Origin: Ceratodon purpureus
Lineage: Eukaryota; Streptophyta; Bryopsida; Pseudoditrichales; Ditrichaceae
Direction of reading: 5' to 3'
Length of the DNA stretch: 64,000 nucleotides
NCBI GenBank assembly: GCA_014871385.1
Contig: CM026426.1
Location: forward strand, 97,490,861-97,554,860
Positions within the stretch are counted from its first letter, which is position 1. Each line of letters opens with the position of its first letter. Both the position numbers and the translations under genes were made by a program. This document shows positions 60,384 through 64,000 of the stretch, one piece after another. Below the pieces are notes generated by a model, which had not been told where the DNA came from, did not search any database, and was given only the letters and a program-made list of their open reading frames with translations.

Positions 60384-60391
60384 TAGACACT
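60384..60391. repeat. Presumed left target copy of element Z
   Basis: TAGACACT directly before the GGGGG terminus. Its partner would lie beyond the window. Confidence 0.4.
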
Positions 60392-60497
60392 GGGGGAAAG
60401 TTCATACGTGAGCGGAGAGCGTAGAGCGGAGAGCGGTGAGCGCAGAATGGAGAGCACAGAATTGACAATTAGGAAAATTTTCAAAAGCAAAGTAGAC

Positions 60498-60510
60498 CCT
60501 ATAACCGTGG
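60498..60510. repeat. Subterminal conserved box of Z
   Basis: CCTATAACCGTGG, 106 bp from the terminus. Confidence 0.68.
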
Positions 60511-60623
60511 AAAATTACTAAATTAAGGCTTAGTTTTGACACTTTTTTAAGAAAAAGAGTATATTACCGTGGAATTTAGGGTTATCTCTGGTAAGAATTT
60601 ATTACGTTTGTTCTCAAAGATAC

Positions 60624-60653
60624 AAATTAGGGCTGATGTCATGATGACGTCAT
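60624..60653. promoter_or_regulatory. Paired TGACGTCA-like block, Z
   Basis: AAATTAGGGCTGATGTCATG then ATGACGTCAT, reverse complement of the X block. Confidence 0.5.
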
Positions 60654-60938
60654 GCATACATTCCTTTAGATTTATCATGGGTTTGGGCAAGATACAATGA
60701 TCAGGCGTTGAGTTTTAGATCAAACAAATAATTCTTTCATAGGATTGTGTAAATGCACAAGGAAAAAAACAACTTTCACAGAACATAAAGGAGGCAAGGT
60801 ATACACGAGTATAAACTGGAAATGAGAATCATGAATATTTTAGTGCTTTGCAATAGAGTAGACGATGCAGTATGTAATCAACTCCACTGAAATCAAATCA
60901 AATTAAATGGAAACAATGATAGAGCGAGGCCTCTTTCA

Positions 60939-63900
60939 AACTTCGAAGATGCTACAGTCGCTACTTCCACTCTCAGAACCCGATGACTCAGACTCTCCTT
61001 CTACAGCCTCTTCATCGACAAAAAGAAGGGCCCTGGGATCAAAATTAGTGGGCCGACTAGGAACATATCTAAGTGCACCACATTGAAGCGCTTGTGCTAA
61101 GCCCTCTGCATAGTCCGGAAGAATAAAAGGCTGAACCGGGCTGGAATTAAGACGCCACGATGGAGTGAACACGGCTCTATGCCCACTTGGCGGTGTTGTC
61201 ACAACTACTCTGCAATAGAAAGCCAGAAGTGGTTAGATCGAATAGGTAAATTTGCGTACAGAAATAATACTAGATGCATTGCACGAAACCTACAAATTCT
61301 AGAGTAAGACTTACAATACTTAATAGGTCTTTGTTTCTTTGCTGGTGCTTCCTCTGCTGCTGCCGGTCTAGGATGTTTAGGGGGGCCCATGGGAGATTTT
61401 GCTGCCATATACGGTTTGAGAAGGGCGTTGAATATGGCTTCGTCATCCTCAAAAGCTATAATATGACGACCAATAGCCTGGAAAGCCTTGACAGAGGCCC
61501 CTGCAACTCAAAGCAAGGTGAAGACGTGAGAAACTGAGGAAGGAATCAGAGAAATAATTTTGTAGAAACATGTAAGAACGGTTACCTGTTCCTGCCTTCC
61601 AGTCCAAGACTATGTCGCCGGGCTTCGAGAGCTCTCCAATTATGCTCTGCATCATCCCAGGGGATTTTTCCCTTGGCCCTCTCCATGGAACATCCCCATT
61701 CATTTGCTGAGAATCAACGTCGATAAAGTTGAAAATCGCATCACTCTCGGTAATGTTGAGGTCGCCATGTATGACATGGGATTTCTTCGTTTGAAAGGAG
61801 AACTTAGATGGCGGCTCGCCACCACGAACGAAGACCCGGATCCAGAACCGATTAGTCTGCAATCGACCAAATTATGTCAGAATGAATAAACGGAAGGGAT
61901 AGTACTAAGTAAACTGAAGGAAAGGAAAGGATGAAATTACCAGGTTTCCGGGGTTCGTAGGAGAAGTAAGGCCTAGCTCATTGAAGCCCCACCAGTCTTT
62001 GTAAAGGACGAACTTAGTGGCGCTAGCTTCTTCAAGAATCTCCGTAGCCAACGCTTGATCATTGTTGTAGATGATGCACAGAGCGCCATCATTTTGCAAG
62101 TAAAGACTTGCGAAATAGAAAATGTCGTACACATAATCCTTTTCACGGGAGTTCCAAGGAGGAATCACGGTAGGAGGATCGGAAACGAGAGGGACAGGAA
62201 GATTCTCAGGGATGTCAACGATGATCAAGTCGACTCCCAGATGATTCTCATCCTAGCACCGCTCAGGAACTTCGTTCTGGCGGCCACGTCCAAACTGGAG
62301 AAACAACGCTATAGGGTTAGACTATATGAAATTAATTGAAGTGTATGTAATATCGAATTATGTAAGAAGAGAATCATACCTTGCGCACGAACTCTAGAGT
62401 TTTCACCCAATCCGGATGGCCACCCTTGTCTTTGAGCTCCATGTTACGAACCAGTAACGGGGTCACGGATGACTTGATGATAGAAACACCAGTGGAATGG
62501 GGAGTTCCTGCGGAGGAGGTGCTTGCCGGGAGAAGTCTGGCCTTCCTTTGTTCCAGAACACCACTGGTGATAGCGCATGCACTGACCGATGAAGGCGCAG
62601 GAGTAGGGGACGGATTGGGAACGACAATCACAGGAGATGGAACGGCAGCGCCCTTCTCCGGTGCGGAGGACTCTGCACCAGTCTCCTGAGAGCCCTGGGA
62701 CGTAGCACCCAGCTTTCGCAGTCGCCGCCCCCGCCCTTTCTTCGGTGGAGGTGCAGATGATTGATCCTGGAGGCCTTCGGCCTCATCAGAACCGTCTCCA
62801 GAATCGTCGATGGCTATTGATCCCCCGTCAAGCTCAGATTTGAGCTCCGCTTCAGACTCAACAACGAAACCTCGAATGCAATCGAGGTACCAACAACCAG
62901 CGGCTAGGTGCGGAGAGCTGAACCTCTTCAGCTGCAGAGGAGTATAGATACACTGATCAGAGCCTTTCTGAATCCACGAGGCAAAGTATGAAGGGAACTT
63001 CTCTGGGTCAATTGCACCTTTTGGAAGCAGCTGTCTCTTGAAGTACCTAATGAAAATCAAGTGCCATATTGATCAGAATCATAGTATTGACAGTAAATAA
63101 AAGCGAAAAAGAAAAAAGATAAAAATTCGAAGTGCATAAAAGTCATACCGGTATGTCACACGCTTAACAACATCTGCTGCTCCCGGATAAGTGGAAAAAT
63201 CAGACTTCTTATCAAAAGGCTTTTCTACGCGGGTACTTATAAATGCGGGGAAAGCCTTTTCCCAAAGGAGAATACGCCAACTCTCCACATATGCGTCTGG
63301 CCGCAACAGTCCCGGGAAGGACTTCCACTTGATGACAAGGTTCTCGGTCTTGCAGATGTCATCAAACTCCCGGGTAACAGCATCCTCTATCTGCGATTGA
63401 AAGGTAAAGTCATTGAGGTAAATATTGACATGGGACAAAGAAGAAGTAGTATCTGTAATTATTACGAAGTTTGAAGATACTATACCCCAGCCCAGAATGT
63501 TGCCTTGTTCAACCAAGGGTCGAAGTCGGCCTCCTTAAAGTCCTGGGGCAAAAATCTGTAAGATTGTCGTGCACTTGCTGAAGAGTTCCACCACCTCAGC
63601 CAACGCGCTTTGAACTTTGCATCAACAGCTGCAGGAACAATCTTCTGAAGCTTCTCCACTGTCATCTCCGGCTTGGAGAATTCACTGTAATGCCGATTGA
63701 TCTGGGAAGTGAACATTACATGAAAGGGAAGATTAGTGTTTAAATTACTTATTCAAAAGTAAAGTAGAGATGTGAAGAAACTAACCTCCGCGAGGAAGTC
63801 ATCACCGTTTTTGGGATTGGCAATGGCGAGGTACTTGGTGAAGTCCTTCTTCTTAATGTAGTCGACCATGTTGGTTGAAGCGGCAGACATGGCATCCCAT

Positions 63901-63985
63901 ACACCTGCCGCCGTTTGCTCTGTTATGGGTGTTTTCTCCTTGTAGGCCCGAGCAGCTTCGTCAGAAGCAGCCACGATTTCTCTCT
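60939..63985 (-). pseudogene. ParB-methyltransferase family gene, second copy, 5' end outside window
   Basis: Read on the minus strand the visible exons are about 63985-63786, 63700-63486, 63390-63148, 63045-62382, 62298-61942, 61857-61590, 61505-61315 and 61210-60939. Intron positions match the X copy and acceptors such as TTTTCCAG are intact, so the introns are ancestral to both copies. The proline-rich hinge is in frame here (QDQSSAPPPKKGRGRRLRKL). Methyltransferase part: DLIIVDIPENLPVP, KDYVYDIFYFASLYLQNDGA, DIVLDWKAGTG and AIGRHIIAFEDDEAIF. The full last exon contains PPSGHRAVFTPSWRLNSSPV and an acidic Ser-rich end. One stop is seen just before DENHLGVD. The ParB-like domain would lie to the right of the window. 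Confidence 0.75.
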
Positions 63986-64000
63986 GGAAAATAAAATTAT

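Larger units (their letters stand above)
60392..64000. mobile_element. Element Z, left part of a TIR element related to X
   Basis: GGGGGAAAGTTCATACGTGA terminus, then GCGGAGAGC units, the subterminal box at 60498-60510 and the paired TGACGTCA-like block. The first 150 bp match X closely. Unlike X, Z has no small F-box-like gene between the end and the ParB-methyltransferase gene (about 550 bp against 1,430 bp in X). Confidence 0.82.

Noticed and set aside
5181-60392. X and Z termini as the two ends of one 55-kb inverted-repeat element
   Set aside because: Gene content lies outside this interval (left of 5181 and right of 60392), so the termini point toward each other from two separate elements.
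1-64000. LTR retroelements or other virus-like copies
   Set aside because: No long direct repeats with TG/CA ends and no protease, integrase, capsid or envelope motif seen; the only reverse transcriptase is of the LINE type.

Overview
Eukaryotic nuclear DNA, most likely from a streptophyte: a land plant, plausibly a bryophyte, lycophyte or fern. The reasons are plant-type hAT (DUF659) and CACTA (tnp2) transposases, short GT-AG introns and AT-rich spacers. I see no ordinary host gene, tRNA, rRNA or bacterial feature. Nearly all of the window is transposable elements nested in one another, and almost every coding region carries a few in-frame stops.

Layout. (1) 1-5181: right part of element X, a TIR element of a family I cannot name. 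It carries an intron-containing gene for a ParB/sulfiredoxin-like domain joined to a beta-class DNA methyltransferase-like domain, plus a small convergent gene. (2) 5182-6831, 23402-24962 and 34275-~40130: parts of what is probably one LINE (RRM-like/coiled-coil ORF1; ORF2 with 2A-like motif, endonuclease, reverse transcriptase and RNase H). (3) 6832-23401: element P, a 16.57-kb hAT-type transposon with hAT-like TIRs and a perfect 8-bp target duplication (AATCCAAC). It carries four large genes: a protein-kinase-like gene, two paralogous genes (one ending in a RING-H2 finger) and a hAT transposase. Each has its own GC-rich upstream array. (4) 24963-34266: element Y, 9.3 kb, same TIR family as X, inserted in the LINE ORF2 with 8-bp AGAAAAAT duplications. 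It holds a ~1-kb cluster of palindromes centred on GCCGTTAACGGC and several unrecognised genes. (5) ~40150-40375: tRNA-derived SINE. (6) 40.4-60.39 kb: a CACTA-like territory with a tnp2/DUF4218/DUF4216 transposase, at least four unrecognised multi-exon genes, a foldback element and a 183-bp tandem repeat. (7) 60392-64000: left part of element Z, a close relative of X in opposite orientation, with a second ParB-methyltransferase gene.

Reading the nesting: the LINE is older; P, Y and X entered it later; Z entered the CACTA-like region. X and Z are separate copies whose termini face each other across the window, not the two ends of one element. X, Y and Z share a TIR rich in GAGCGGAGAGCGG-type units and a box, CCTATAACCGTGG, about 106 bp inside three of the four visible ends. 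The most unusual content is the ParB-methyltransferase element family with its palindrome cluster, and the four-gene hAT.
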